A model generated the notes under the pieces. The model had not been told where the DNA came from and did no database searches. It was given only the letters and a program-made list of their open reading frames with translations. Below, in pieces: positions 7,427-17,000 of a stretch of 38,246 nucleotides of DNA (the first letter of the stretch is position 1; each line of letters begins with the position of its first letter). This DNA is from Methylobacter psychrophilus. Its GTDB lineage: Bacteria > Pseudomonadota > Gammaproteobacteria > Methylococcales > Methylomonadaceae. The position numbers and the translations under genes were made by a program. The DNA is taken from the NCBI RefSeq assembly GCF_025583945.1, contig NZ_JAOEGU010000037.1, positions 1 through 38,246 of the forward strand, written 5' to 3'.

Positions 7427-10400
7427 TTAACTTGAAGTTATTTGCTCTAGTTCGTACTTACAATCCAGGCGTTTTAAGGTTTCGGTGATATGAAAAGCCA
7501 AATGGTTCTCGCGTTGTTTGGCATAGGTTTGCAGAGCGGTTTGTGCTGCCTGTTCACGATTTGGCGTTGAATGATGCTGAGCCAGATAAATAACAGCTAG
7601 CAGATGGGTTTCTTGCAAGTCTTGCTGCATACTTGATGGCAGAGTTTGATAACTGGCAGTCAGTTGTTCAAAGTAAGATTGAATACTGTCTGGGTCGCTA
7701 CAATAGACGATACAGCCCCTAATAAAAGCTAGTCGACTGATTATCAAAGGCTGGAGATGGTTTTGTACCTGCGAAATATAATCTCGTTTTAGTTGTTTAA
7801 GCGTTTCCCAGTCAGGTATTTGCCGTGCCAGCCATTGCCAATAGGCGTGATTGATTGCGCTGGACAAATAGTCTTCTGCGTAAACTTTGGGTCTTTTTTC
7901 AGCATGGCGTCGATAAATCGCTAAGGCTTCAGCTTGGTTGCTGATTGCCTGCGTTAAGCAATTCAGACTGGCATGATATTTGGCTTGATTGCTCAGTGCA
8001 TTAGCATAATTGGGTTCAAATCGGTCTGGTCGAGATGCGCTCAATCGGCGATAAATAGCAACGGCTTGCTGAATGTGCTCGAAAGCTTCCTGGTAGCGTC
8101 CTTGTGTGGATAAGTCACAGCTAAAGCAGTTGAGACCAAAAGCATAATTCGGCTCAAAACGATCGGGGCGAATTTCGGCTAAACGTTGATAGATCCGCAA
8201 CGATTGTTGGTTGTGTTGGAACGCTTTCAAGTAATGACTCAGATTGAATAAATAGATAGCTTGATCATTAAGAGCACTAGCGTAATCAGGCTCGTATCGG
8301 TCAGGGCTGGTTTCAATCAAGCGGCAATAAATCTCTACTGCTTGTTGACTGTGGGTGAGTGCTTCCTCAAAACGTCCTAGACTACTGAAGTGCATAGATG
8401 AGTTTTTTAGCGCAATCGCGTAATTCGACTCGTACAACTCAGGTTTCTTAATGGCTAAACGAAGGTATACCTCCAAAGCCTCTTGGCCATACTTAAAGGC
8501 TTCTTCATGGCGACCGAGATCAGAATAATCAAGCCCTAAATTGTTAAGAATAGCTGCATAATTTAAATCATCGGTATCGGAATCTTTTATCACAAAATTT
8601 TGATAAATGTTTAAGGCTTGTCGAGTGAACTCCTCTGTTTCTTCAAAACGTCCCATAGCTCGTAAGCGATTCCGTAAAGCAACCAAGGAACGAGCGTAAT
8701 CTTTTGCGTATTGTTTGGGCTGATTGGCATTTAGTGAACGAAACAGCGCATGAGCTTCTTGGGCATAGGGAAGAGCCAACTCATCTTGCCCCATGTTAGT
8801 CGTCCGAATCGCCAAATTGATCAAGGCATCAGCGTAAGCCTTGATTTTCCTTAAATCCTGAGGATGTTTTTCCTTTTGTAACTTTGTAGACTCCGCTTTC
8901 GCTTGCGTAACATACAGCGCCAGCTTAGCCAGATAAACGGATTCATCAGGTAAAGCGGGCAATAACACCCCAACAATTTGTTGCTTAATGGCTGGCTGTA
9001 GTTGTTCAAAAGCACTACATGCCATTTCTGCCAAAGGCTCGCCTGTTTCCTGACCGACTTTAACAATTGCCAATGCCAAAATTGCAAAATGTTGGCGCAA
9101 ACATTCAGTTAATTGGCTTTGCAGTTCTGGACGGCGGGCAGTGGTGCGAGTGAGTACGGTGAGTGCGTGATAACGGCGTAGATCGCTAGTGGATTTACCC
9201 AAAGCAAAGTCAAGTTGTGCTAGGCCATTATTGGTGGAAGTATTAAGACTGCGGGCGATCAAAGCTTCACCTAACAAGTCGGGGCGTAGCGGTTGCAAGC
9301 CTTGATGACCTGGGTAAAGTGGGCAAAGGGCGCGAAACAAGCGCTTGCAATCCATTTTAGTCAATATGCTACCACTCTGTTCATAAGCTGCCCAGGCTTC
9401 TTTTTCTGTGCTCAGTTCGTCACAAAGCGTGGCAAGGGTTAGCAAGTGACTGATGGTGCGTTCTCCTTCGCAAAGGTTTAACTGTTGTGCCAACCGTTGC
9501 CAATAACGGTCTTCATGTCGTAATAAAGCATCGGTGAGTCCATTAGCTGTGTCAGCTTGTTCGCCGTGGAGTGCCAATAATGCTGCCATTTGCAAGTACA
9601 ACGGGTTGGCAAAATGCTCGGCTACCAAATTGGGTGTAAGGGTGGACTGGCGATTAAAGTCTAAAAATCCCAGGCGCTTTGCATATGCTGATAGTGCTGT
9701 GGTATAGGCCTGTTCGCGGTCGGTCAGCTCTTGATGCAAAGCGGGCAAAAGGTAAGGGCCTGAACAGGCACTGCCCGCAAAAATTTTCTCGCAGCTTGGA
9801 TAATCAGTTGCTAAACGCTCAAACCAATCACCGCTGGAGCGGGCAATTAAAGCCACACGCACTCGGCAGGGGCTATATTTTTGTGCCGTTTCCAGTACAG
9901 CAACGAGTTGGTTACGGCGGGTTTCGGCGTAATCAATGGCAATAAATAAGTGTTTATTTTTCGATAAAAGCTCGGCAATGCGGCTTTTAATCTCGGTGCC
10001 ATCGGCATTAGCATTGAGAAATCCGGCATGCCATTGCCCGGTTTCATTCAGGCGTTGGCAGGTTTCCAATAGCAAGCGGGTTTTGCCGATGCCACCAGCA
10101 CCGATATGCAGTTGCACGGCAATCGGAAAGCCTTTTTCGTCGTTTGCCCATTCCATGAGTTTGGTAACGGTTGCTTCCCGCGCAGGATGAAAATCAACAC
10201 AGGCTTCTTCGGCGCGTAGTAATTGACTTTCTGCATAGCCTAGCCCAAGTTGCCAACCAGGTGTAGGGATGGCGATAAAATCGTTATCGGTTTCAGGAGC
10301 TGTTTCGAGTGGCAATGGAAGTGTTTCAGGGATTTCGATGATAGATGTAGCTAGTAGTGTTTCCCAGCCGATGGCTTTGGCGAAGTCTTCGGCACAATGT

Positions 10401-11593
10401 TTTGGAGTAAATTTTGCTAACAGATGCTCTCGTAACCATAAGGCGCTGTCTTTGGCAAGCTTCGGGTACGCGGCAATTTCTCTAACCGCATTGGTCATTG
10501 CTTGTAAATCTTCATTGTGAAAATAAGGCGGCGATTCACTGCCTCGAACGTTAACAGTTTTGACGCAGCCCGCACCCGCTCCAGGCAATGCCTCTTGCAA
10601 TAAACGCATAAGACCGCTTTGTTTTCCCAAAATCAGCGGCACACCGGCAGCGATAGCCTCCCAACCGACTAAGCCAAAACCTTCATGCCAGGATGGCATG
10701 AGGGCTACACTGGCACGGCTTAATTCGTCAAAAATTTCCAGGCGATTTTCCGAATAAGGCAAGGGTTGCAGTTCTAGCACGGCATCTGCTTGTTGTTCTG
10801 CAAATAGGCGAAGCTCGCCTTCGCCATCTTCAGCTACGCCGAATAGTTTGATGCGCGGGCAATCATCGCGAAGCATGGCGGGTGCGCCAGGGTCGGTAAG
10901 CGCAAGTTTGTAGGCTCGGGCAATAGCGGCAACCCCCAGCTTGGTTTGTTTAATACGGTCTGTTTCTGGATTTAAGCGTCCAAACAGTATGGCAGTCAGT
11001 TTCTTGGATGATGGATTTGGATCTATGTTTGGCAAGCCGGGAATCAACATGTGTGTTGAACCCGCACCAAACCAGTCATCCAACGCATCGCGTAATAGTG
11101 GCCCTACGGCAAGACGGACGTTTGCATCTTGAAATAACGCTTTTTGTTCTTTTGTTTTGGCTTGTGCTTTCGCGGCTGAACCACTTTTGTAAGATTCATA
11201 GGCCGCATAAGACATGTGGTGAATAACCGCCGAACGGGAGTTTGTTTTTTGTGCGCCTGCTATGGCAGCTGCGCCAGTAAATAAGTCATGACCCAGCCAC
11301 ACCGCTTGGTTGTAGTCGATTTTTTCCGCTTCAAGCAAGCTAATGATTTCAGCGGAATGACTTTGTTCAAGCTTTTCGCCCGAAGGTGGACTGATGAAGG
11401 TGACAAGCGTCACTAATGAATCTTGAGCCTCCTTGATGTCTTTAGCTTCGGCGGCAGGTACTACGCAGAAAATTTGCACATGCTTCCCGAACGCACCGCC
11501 GAAGCCGCGTAAAAAGTCATAATTGAAGCTATTGATGCCGCCGTGTTTAGGACCCCATCCAGTGGCTAGTACTATTAGTGTTGGCCTGATCAT
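7427..11593 (-). CDS. Glycosyltransferase (GT4-like) - STAND NTPase - TPR fusion protein
   Basis: A 1388-residue soluble protein with three parts. Residues 1-410 look like a GT-B glycosyltransferase of the GT4 type: a glycine-rich GGINSFN loop (18-24), AILFGRLNPETDR opening the second Rossmann half (201-213), and the E-x7-E donor-site motif EGFGLVGWE (304-312). Residues 440-800 form a STAND-like P-loop NTPase: Walker A GAGGIGKTR (498-506), Walker B LFIAIDYAE (549-557), sensor-like ALIARSSGDWF (581-591), and NPLYLQMAALL (663-673) resembling the GxP motif. Residues about 915-1240 are tetratricopeptide-like repeats with a 46-residue period; the (R/L)(Y/F)ExxYA landmark recurs at 1055, 1101, 1147 and 1193. 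There is no signal peptide or membrane segment. The architecture implies an effector enzyme held in check by a signal-sensing NTPase/TPR module. Target and sugar are unknown. It is monocistronic, with a weak ribosome site and a candidate c-di-GMP riboswitch upstream. Confidence 0.8.
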   Translation of the reverse strand: MIRPTLIVLATGWGPKHGGINSFNYDFLRGFGGAFGKHVQIFCVVPAAEAKDIKEAQDSLVTLVTFISPPSGEKLEQSHSAEIISLLEAEKIDYNQAVWLGHDLFTGAAAIAGAQKTNSRSAVIHHMSYAAYESYKSGSAAKAQAKTKEQKALFQDANVRLAVGPLLRDALDDWFGAGSTHMLIPGLPNIDPNPSSKKLTAILFGRLNPETDRIKQTKLGVAAIARAYKLALTDPGAPAMLRDDCPRIKLFGVAEDGEGELRLFAEQQADAVLELQPLPYSENRLEIFDELSRASVALMPSWHEGFGLVGWEAIAAGVPLILGKQSGLMRLLQEALPGAGAGCVKTVNVRGSESPPYFHNEDLQAMTNAVREIAAYPKLAKDSALWLREHLLAKFTPKHCAEDFAKAIGWETLLATSIIEIPETLPLPLETAPETDNDFIAIPTPGWQLGLGYAESQLLRAEEACVDFHPAREATVTKLMEWANDEKGFPIAVQLHIGAGGIGKTRLLLETCQRLNETGQWHAGFLNANADGTEIKSRIAELLSKNKHLFIAIDYAETRRNQLVAVLETAQKYSPCRVRVALIARSSGDWFERLATDYPSCEKIFAGSACSGPYLLPALHQELTDREQAYTTALSAYAKRLGFLDFNRQSTLTPNLVAEHFANPLYLQMAALLALHGEQADTANGLTDALLRHEDRYWQRLAQQLNLCEGERTISHLLTLATLCDELSTEKEAWAAYEQSGSILTKMDCKRLFRALCPLYPGHQGLQPLRPDLLGEALIARSLNTSTNNGLAQLDFALGKSTSDLRRYHALTVLTRTTARRPELQSQLTECLRQHFAILALAIVKVGQETGEPLAEMACSAFEQLQPAIKQQIVGVLLPALPDESVYLAKLALYVTQAKAESTKLQKEKHPQDLRKIKAYADALINLAIRTTNMGQDELALPYAQEAHALFRSLNANQPKQYAKDYARSLVALRNRLRAMGRFEETEEFTRQALNIYQNFVIKDSDTDDLNYAAILNNLGLDYSDLGRHEEAFKYGQEALEVYLRLAIKKPELYESNYAIALKNSSMHFSSLGRFEEALTHSQQAVEIYCRLIETSPDRYEPDYASALNDQAIYLFNLSHYLKAFQHNQQSLRIYQRLAEIRPDRFEPNYAFGLNCFSCDLSTQGRYQEAFEHIQQAVAIYRRLSASRPDRFEPNYANALSNQAKYHASLNCLTQAISNQAEALAIYRRHAEKRPKVYAEDYLSSAINHAYWQWLARQIPDWETLKQLKRDYISQVQNHLQPLIISRLAFIRGCIVYCSDPDSIQSYFEQLTASYQTLPSSMQQDLQETHLLAVIYLAQHHSTPNREQAAQTALQTYAKQRENHLAFHITETLKRLDCKYELEQITSS

Positions 11594-11714
11594 AGTTATT
11601 GTTATTTTTAGTTTAATAATTTGCGTTCAAGCAATCGGATCATTATTAACTCGAAAGGTGTATTCTCCGTTAGGTAATCCACTATAAACAAAGCAAGTAG
11701 CCTTGATTTAGTAA

Positions 11715-11795
11715 AACGAAATCGAGCCGGCTGACCTCTAACGGCTCCGCGGCTTTCCGTCCTAATCTTGCAATAAGTTTGGCTTGTTCATCCAT
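11715..11795 (-). promoter_or_regulatory. Candidate c-di-GMP-I (GEMM) riboswitch aptamer, variant 3' junction
   Basis: On the minus strand, GCC-AAAC is followed by five bases, a GCAA tetraloop (plus-strand 11768-11771), five bases, then GGACGGAAAGCC (11751-11762). This is the same spacing as GGC-AAAC...GAAA...GGACGCAAAGCC in the V. cholerae Vc2 aptamer. Next come CGG-A-GCC-loop-GGU-CAG-CCG (about 11727-11750), matching the second arm with its one-versus-three-base tetraloop receptor. Position 21 is C rather than G and position 46 is G rather than C; these two pair in Vc2 as I recall, so the change is compensatory. The usual 3' junction GGGUUACCGA is shortened to GGCUCGA, which may weaken or alter binding. 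The start codon of the glycosyltransferase-STAND gene is about 120 nt downstream, leaving room for an expression platform. A short broken ORF also overlaps this site. Confidence 0.5.
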
Positions 11796-12368
11796 GAATC
11801 ATGCATTCTAATTTTCGTCTGACACGAAAATACAGTTTTATTAAGCAGGTAACTGTGCTTGAGCATAAAGATCCATAGTGCTTATAATATTTATGTGATT
11901 TTTAAACTACGAGCAGACTATAACAGATAAAAATACCAAGTACAGTTTTGAAATGTAACAAGCGATATAAATATACTAAATTCATGGGCTGTACTGAAAT
12001 TTTAGGCGCATAATTTATGATTGACACGATACTTTATTGGCGCTAATGAGCCAGCAGCATGCCCATCAACACAACTGGTTCTCAAATTAAAGCTGGGGAA
12101 AGAGTTTAATATCCCAAGAAATACAAAGCCGCGAAAGGACATAAGACATCATCTGATACATATGACTATCGTCGTTAATGTATAGAGTTCTTGCAGGACT
12201 ATATTATTGTTTTTTTGATTTCGATAGGCATTATCCATCGCTGATAGATTAGGCAAATTTTTAGATATAATATTGTTTTAAATAATTATATTGCTTTTTA
12301 TGTTAAATATATGATATTCGCTTATACTATTGCTTATGTTAGATACTCTAATGTAAGGAAATAGACTT
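11796..12368. other. AT-rich gene-free stretch
   Basis: Nearly 600 bases with no convincing ORF on either strand and no RNA gene that I recognise. It should contain the minus-strand promoter for the glycosyltransferase-STAND gene; TAGAAT near 11810 on the minus strand resembles a -10 box, but no good -35 partner is visible. Confidence 0.4.
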
Positions 12369-12449
12369 ATGAACCACTTTATATCAGTTGCTATTGTTGC
12401 CAGTATCCTTTCAGGATATGCTTATCAATTGACAGGTGCCGAAGCATGA
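12369..12449 (+). pseudogene. 26-codon ORF with signal-peptide character, probably a truncated gene
   Basis: ATG 12369 follows a plausible ribosome site (TAAGGAAAT). The 26 codons read as a signal peptide (MNHFISVAIVASILSGYAYQ) and end at TGA 12447-12449. The stop coincides exactly with the left inverted repeat of the mini-element at 12441-12557, so the element probably cut off the rest of a secreted protein. It could also be a chance ORF. Confidence 0.35.
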
Positions 12450-12557
12450 CGGGGTTTATAACGATGCCGGTCGGGGTTTACAGCCCCGACCTTAACGTTT
12501 GAAGACTTTAATAGCTTTCAAAACGTGATTGACGGGGTTACAACCGCATCATGCTTC
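12441..12557. mobile_element. Mini-element with terminal inverted repeats (MITE-like)
   Basis: GAAGCATGA (12441-12449) and its complement TCATGCTTC (12549-12557) bound 117 bases. Inside are a GGTCGGGG/CCCCGACC hairpin (12469-12491), an imperfect ACGTTTGAA/TTTCAAAACGT hairpin (about 12495-12525), and GACGGGGTT repeated near both ends (12449 and 12531). Nothing in it is coding. The structure suggests a small non-autonomous element or complex extragenic repeat; no target-site duplication is obvious. Confidence 0.5.
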
Positions 12558-12611
12558 CTGGAATAAACCGATAAAAACTTTTATTGTATTGCACTGTGTT
12601 GAGCCAAAATT

Positions 12612-12655
12612 GTCGGGTTATACCCTCTGGGGTACAAGCGCTATGCTAACCCGAC
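12612..12655. repeat. GTCGGGTTA inverted repeat
   Basis: GTCGGGTTA (12612-12620) pairs perfectly with TAACCCGAC (12647-12655), with an inner TACCC/GGGTA stem. A related hairpin with the same GTCGGGTT arm lies at 31391-31421. It is placed just downstream of the SHOCT-domain gene's stop codon. Confidence 0.55.
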
Positions 12656-12690
12656 CTACTGGACTCAATAAAGGTGACAGAGTTATCAGT

Positions 12691-13578
12691 TTATAACCGC
12701 GCTAATAGTTCCGCTTTTTTGGTGCTGTACTCGCTATCAGACAAAATGCCTTTATCTTTCAGAGCAGCCAATTTCTCGATTGCGCCGAAAATATCGGCTT
12801 CCTGATTTTGATTTGCACTTGAGGTACTAACAGAATTAGCTTGAGTATAAACCGGTGCAGGTGTTGAGGGGGCTTGCAGCGGTTTTTGTACCGGCACGTT
12901 ATCGATAGAAATGATGGGCAGGTTTTTAACGTCGACCAGTCCGAATTGACTGGTAAAAGTAACTGAGCCTCCTGTCGATTGTTGTTGGGAAAAGCCACCA
13001 ATCTGATGATTTAATGTATCGTAAAGCGTTACCTGTCCATTGATATCAATAGCGAGTCGATTAATGGTGGCAAAGTAAGCATAGCGCACGTTATTTTGTG
13101 CACCTGTGCTGTTGGGGTTTTGCAGACCAGCGGGCCACCAGTTTCCGGAGCTGCCCGCAGGTGGTGGCACAAACAAACTTACTGCTCCGGTCGGTCCGGA
13201 GTTATTTTGTTGTTGCTGTCCGCCGTTGTTATTGGAATAACCGTTTCCAAAGTTGCTTTGTTCCTGATTGCCTTGACTCTGCGACTGAAAACTGCCGCTT
13301 TGGATAAGCCCCGGTTGATTGGCAATGAGCGTCGACAGCTCTTGACACAGTCCACCTACACTATTTTTTAAACCATTATTGAACATATCGCCCAACATAA
13401 TCATGCCACCTTTCATCCATTGGCCGGAACCACCAAACTCACGATGATTAAACTGAGCCATGGAGCCATTGCCTTTAATGACTGACTGTAACATGCTGAA
13501 TACGGCATCAGGACTAAAGTTATAGCGCTGTGCAATGTTATTGATTATTTGCTGGCCTTCCGGCGTAAGCTGTTTCAT
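12691..13578 (-). CDS. SHOCT-domain protein of unknown function
   Basis: A 295-residue protein without signal peptide or membrane segment. The N-terminal part (1-95) is helical, with QFNHREFGGSGQWMKGGMIM around residues 42-61. Then comes a Gln/Asn/Gly/Ser-rich linker (98-130), a beta-rich middle (NVRYAYFATINRLAIDINGQ near 164-183, GGFSQQQS, TFTSQFGLVDV), and a C-terminal SHOCT motif (about 263-295: IFGAIEKLAALKDKGILSD then EYSTKKAELLARL). SHOCT modules are short oligomerisation/association helices found at protein ends. The arrangement matches a conserved bacterial family I recognise by pattern, but no function is established. Single gene, minus strand. Confidence 0.8.
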   Translation of the reverse strand: MKQLTPEGQQIINNIAQRYNFSPDAVFSMLQSVIKGNGSMAQFNHREFGGSGQWMKGGMIMLGDMFNNGLKNSVGGLCQELSTLIANQPGLIQSGSFQSQSQGNQEQSNFGNGYSNNNGGQQQQNNSGPTGAVSLFVPPPAGSSGNWWPAGLQNPNSTGAQNNVRYAYFATINRLAIDINGQVTLYDTLNHQIGGFSQQQSTGGSVTFTSQFGLVDVKNLPIISIDNVPVQKPLQAPSTPAPVYTQANSVSTSSANQNQEADIFGAIEKLAALKDKGILSDSEYSTKKAELLARL

Positions 13579-14058
13579 TAGAAAAGTCCGCTTGGGTTTA
13601 GATGGGGTATTACAAAGGATGAATCAGAAATAACAGGCTTTAGATTACAGATTGTTATTTACCATTCATTCTAGCCAGTTTAAATGAACAGTCTAGCAAA
13701 ATCATTCAAAAATTTGAAATAGCGATTATGCCTGTAGGAAAATGATGACTCATTATTTCTCTTTTAATGTTAGTGACTTACTTCTTTATTAACATAGCAC
13801 TTTTGTAGTGCAATTTGGATTAATTTGGTGCAAACAATCAACCCGTATTGGCTTTATCAAAAGATGATCTGATTTTTTATGTCGGCAAGTTTTATTGATT
13901 GTTTGATAGTTAACTTCAATTCAACCTTAAAAATAAATAATTAGTCGGCATATTAAGCCTGTAGTGGTTGCATTTGTTTTAACAGAAATAATGGCACAAT
14001 ATGTGCTAAAAATTTTATATAAATATGAATATAATGGTTCCATCAGGAAATAGACACG
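13579..14058. other. Divergent intergenic region
   Basis: It separates the SHOCT-domain gene (minus) from the phosphorylase-kinase-like gene (plus) and must hold both promoters. It is AT-rich. GTGCAATTTGGATTAATTTGGTGCA around 13808-13833 is a loose inverted pair of TGCA-type half-sites that could be an operator, but I cannot name a regulator. No RNA gene seen. Confidence 0.35.
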
Positions 14059-17000
14059 TTGCAAGCTATGAAAATAATTGATTCGCAAGACAAGCTGGAT
14101 ACTTACTACCAACAGGTACAAGATATCATTCTTAATAAACAGGACTGGATCAGTGGTTTGTTGCCTGCCAGTACTGCTGTTAATGCGCATGGTAACTATA
14201 CCGATGCCTGGGTAAGGGATAATGTCTACAGTATTCTTGCCGTGTGGGGTTTGGCACTGGCTTATCGGCGTATTGAAGAAAATCAGGGGCGAACCTACGT
14301 TCTGGAGCAAAGTGTTGTTAAGTTAATGCGAGGACTGTTAACGGCAATGATGCGGCAGGCGCCGAAAGTTGAAAAATTTAAGCAGTCCCAAAATCCAATG
14401 GATGCTTTACATGCCAAATACGATACAAAATCGGGTGAGGTTGTCGTAGGCGATGATGAATGGGGACATTTACAACTGGATGCCACGTCATTATTTTTGT
14501 TGATACTGGCACAAATGACGGCATCCGGCTTACGTATTGTCTTTACCATTAATGAAGTCAATTTTGTACAAAATCTCGTTCATTATATCAGTCGAACTTA
14601 CCGTACCCCTGACTATGGTATCTGGGAGCGAGGCAATAAAATTAACCACGGTGTCGCCGAGCTAAATGCCAGTTCCATCGGCATGGCAAAAGCCGCGCTG
14701 GAAGCGCTGTCGGGTTTTAATTTGTTTGGTAAGGAGGGCGGGCAAGCCTCTATCATTCATGTTGTTAGTGATGATATCGCCCGGACGAGAATTACCCTGG
14801 AATCACTGTTACCCAGAGAATCCATTTCTAAAGAAGCCGATTCAGCGGTTCTTAGTATCACCGGGTTTCCTGCTTTTGCGGTCGATAATCAAACCATTCG
14901 GGCAAAAACAGAAGCCATTATTTGTGGCAAGCTGGAAGGTCGGTATGGCTGTAAACGTTTCTTGTTGGACGGTCACCAAACAGCAATAGAAGATAGTCAT
15001 CGCCAATATTACGATCCGCACGAATTAAAAAAATTCTCGGATATTGAATGTGAATGGCCGTTGTTTTTTACTTATTTATTGCTTAATAATTTATTTTCCG
15101 GCGATCACGAAGCCGCTACAACGTATCGTAACAAACTGAAAGATTTATTGGTTGAACAAAATGGTCAGCAATTATTACCTGAACTGTATGCTGTGCCAAT
15201 AGATTTGATTGCTGCAGAAAAAGCCAACCCACATAGTCAGGAGCGGGTTCCGAATGAAAATATTCCGTTGGTTTGGGCGCAAAGTCTTTTTATACTGGGG
15301 TGTCTTATACAGGATGATTTACTTTCTTGTGACGATATAGATCCCTTGGGGCGACATAAAGTTGTTAATGAATCTAAGGATTGTAAGCTTCAAATTCAGT
15401 TGCTTGCACAAGATGAAACCGTACAGAAGAGCCTAAGGGAATACGGAGTTTTTACGCAAACACTTGCTGAAACAGCGCCTTTGCAGATAAGGGATGCGAG
15501 TGAATTGGCTCAAGCTTTTACCCAGGTAGGCAGAAATGACCGCATTGGTTTGACAGGCAGACCTTTGCGGCAATTGCGAACACTGGCAACCTCCAAAATG
15601 TATATATTAGCCGGTGAGTGTTTGCTTTTTTTACCGCAGTGTCTTAATCAAAAAGGCTTTTATCTTGCGATGGACAACCGTTTGCTGATTGAGCGATTAC
15701 GGTTGGAACTATTGTATATTGGTAAACATTGGGATAGACCGGGTAACCCGTTGGTTGTTATCACTATAAAACAAAATATGTTGGATGGTTATCACCGTGA
15801 AGTTCTCATTGAATTTATTAAAGAACTGCAACAAGGCTATAGTCAAGGCATCTCTTTACAGCTTGGGAGTATTTTGGATTTTGTAGCAACATCAAGTCAT
15901 GAAGTTATTAACTACTTACATGATTTTAAATTTTCCAAAGCGTCATGGGATGAAGCGGAGCGACCTTTTTTTCTGGCATTACCCATAGATAGCAACCCGC
16001 CAGTACCCTTAAATACAGAGATATTGACAGAATGGGAAATTGCTACCGATGATACCTTGCTTGAGCAATTAAAAGCCAATGCTAATCTTTACGCGCAACT
16101 TGAAGTATTAAGCTTGCTAAGTCTTCGTCACGGCCTGGATTATGATACCGGCTTAACAGCAATGGGTGGCACTGCCAGTTGTGTGCGTGATCTGTTGGAA
16201 GAAATCTATGAACGTGCCGGCGATCAACATACCTGGTATATACTGAGACGCGCTGCCGGATTACTGGGTAAATATGATATCAATCTGGAGCAGACAGCAA
16301 CCGATATACTGGTTCGTCAACATGCACTGACCTTGGGCCGCGCTTACAGCGGCAGAGCTACCTTGACGCGTCCTGCCGATTCGTCAGAAATATTGGATAT
16401 TATTCGTGCTTATAATGATGATGCCAGTGAGCATATTATTATTCAGGAATTAATTCTTTACTTAGGGATGTTGATTAAGTCTAATCCGGAATTGTTTACC
16501 GATATGCATACAGTGCGGGTAGGGCATATCCTGCAATTGATTATTGTCAGGCAGCAGCGTGAATCAGGCCACACCACATTAGATCAGGCATTTAACGAAA
16601 TTCTTTCTTTGGCACCTTACCAATTGGCCATAAAAGTAAAAGAGACGCTGGAAGATTACAACGATACCGAGAATCAACTAAATTTAGCTGAAATACTGCA
16701 TTATGAGGGTTCCTTGTCCGAGACTGCCAATCATGAACTAACCAGTGTACGTTTCTTAAAAAACACCGATCCAAAAGACCAGGAAGAAATTAACGATTGG
16801 TACGAGTGGCGAGAACAGCAAGGTAGTGTCGGCAGAGAAAATAATGCTTTTTTTACCAGCGTCCGGGATATCTTGCACCATTGCAAGGGAGTAATGATCG
16901 GTGAAAAATTGAACAGTAAAAATCGCTTGGATAGCGAGAATACCTTGTCACAAATGACGGCGGGCGAACAAAGTTTCAAATTACATGTTAGCCATTTGCT

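Noticed and set aside
12060-12180. Short plus-strand ORF starting MSQQHAHQH in the gap behind the riboswitch candidate
   Set aside because: It stops after 14 codons and has no ribosome site or recognisable sequence.
13927-14310. 127-residue minus-strand ORF overlapping the phosphorylase-kinase-like gene
   Set aside because: Much of it is antisense to a well-supported gene and its translation resembles no known domain.
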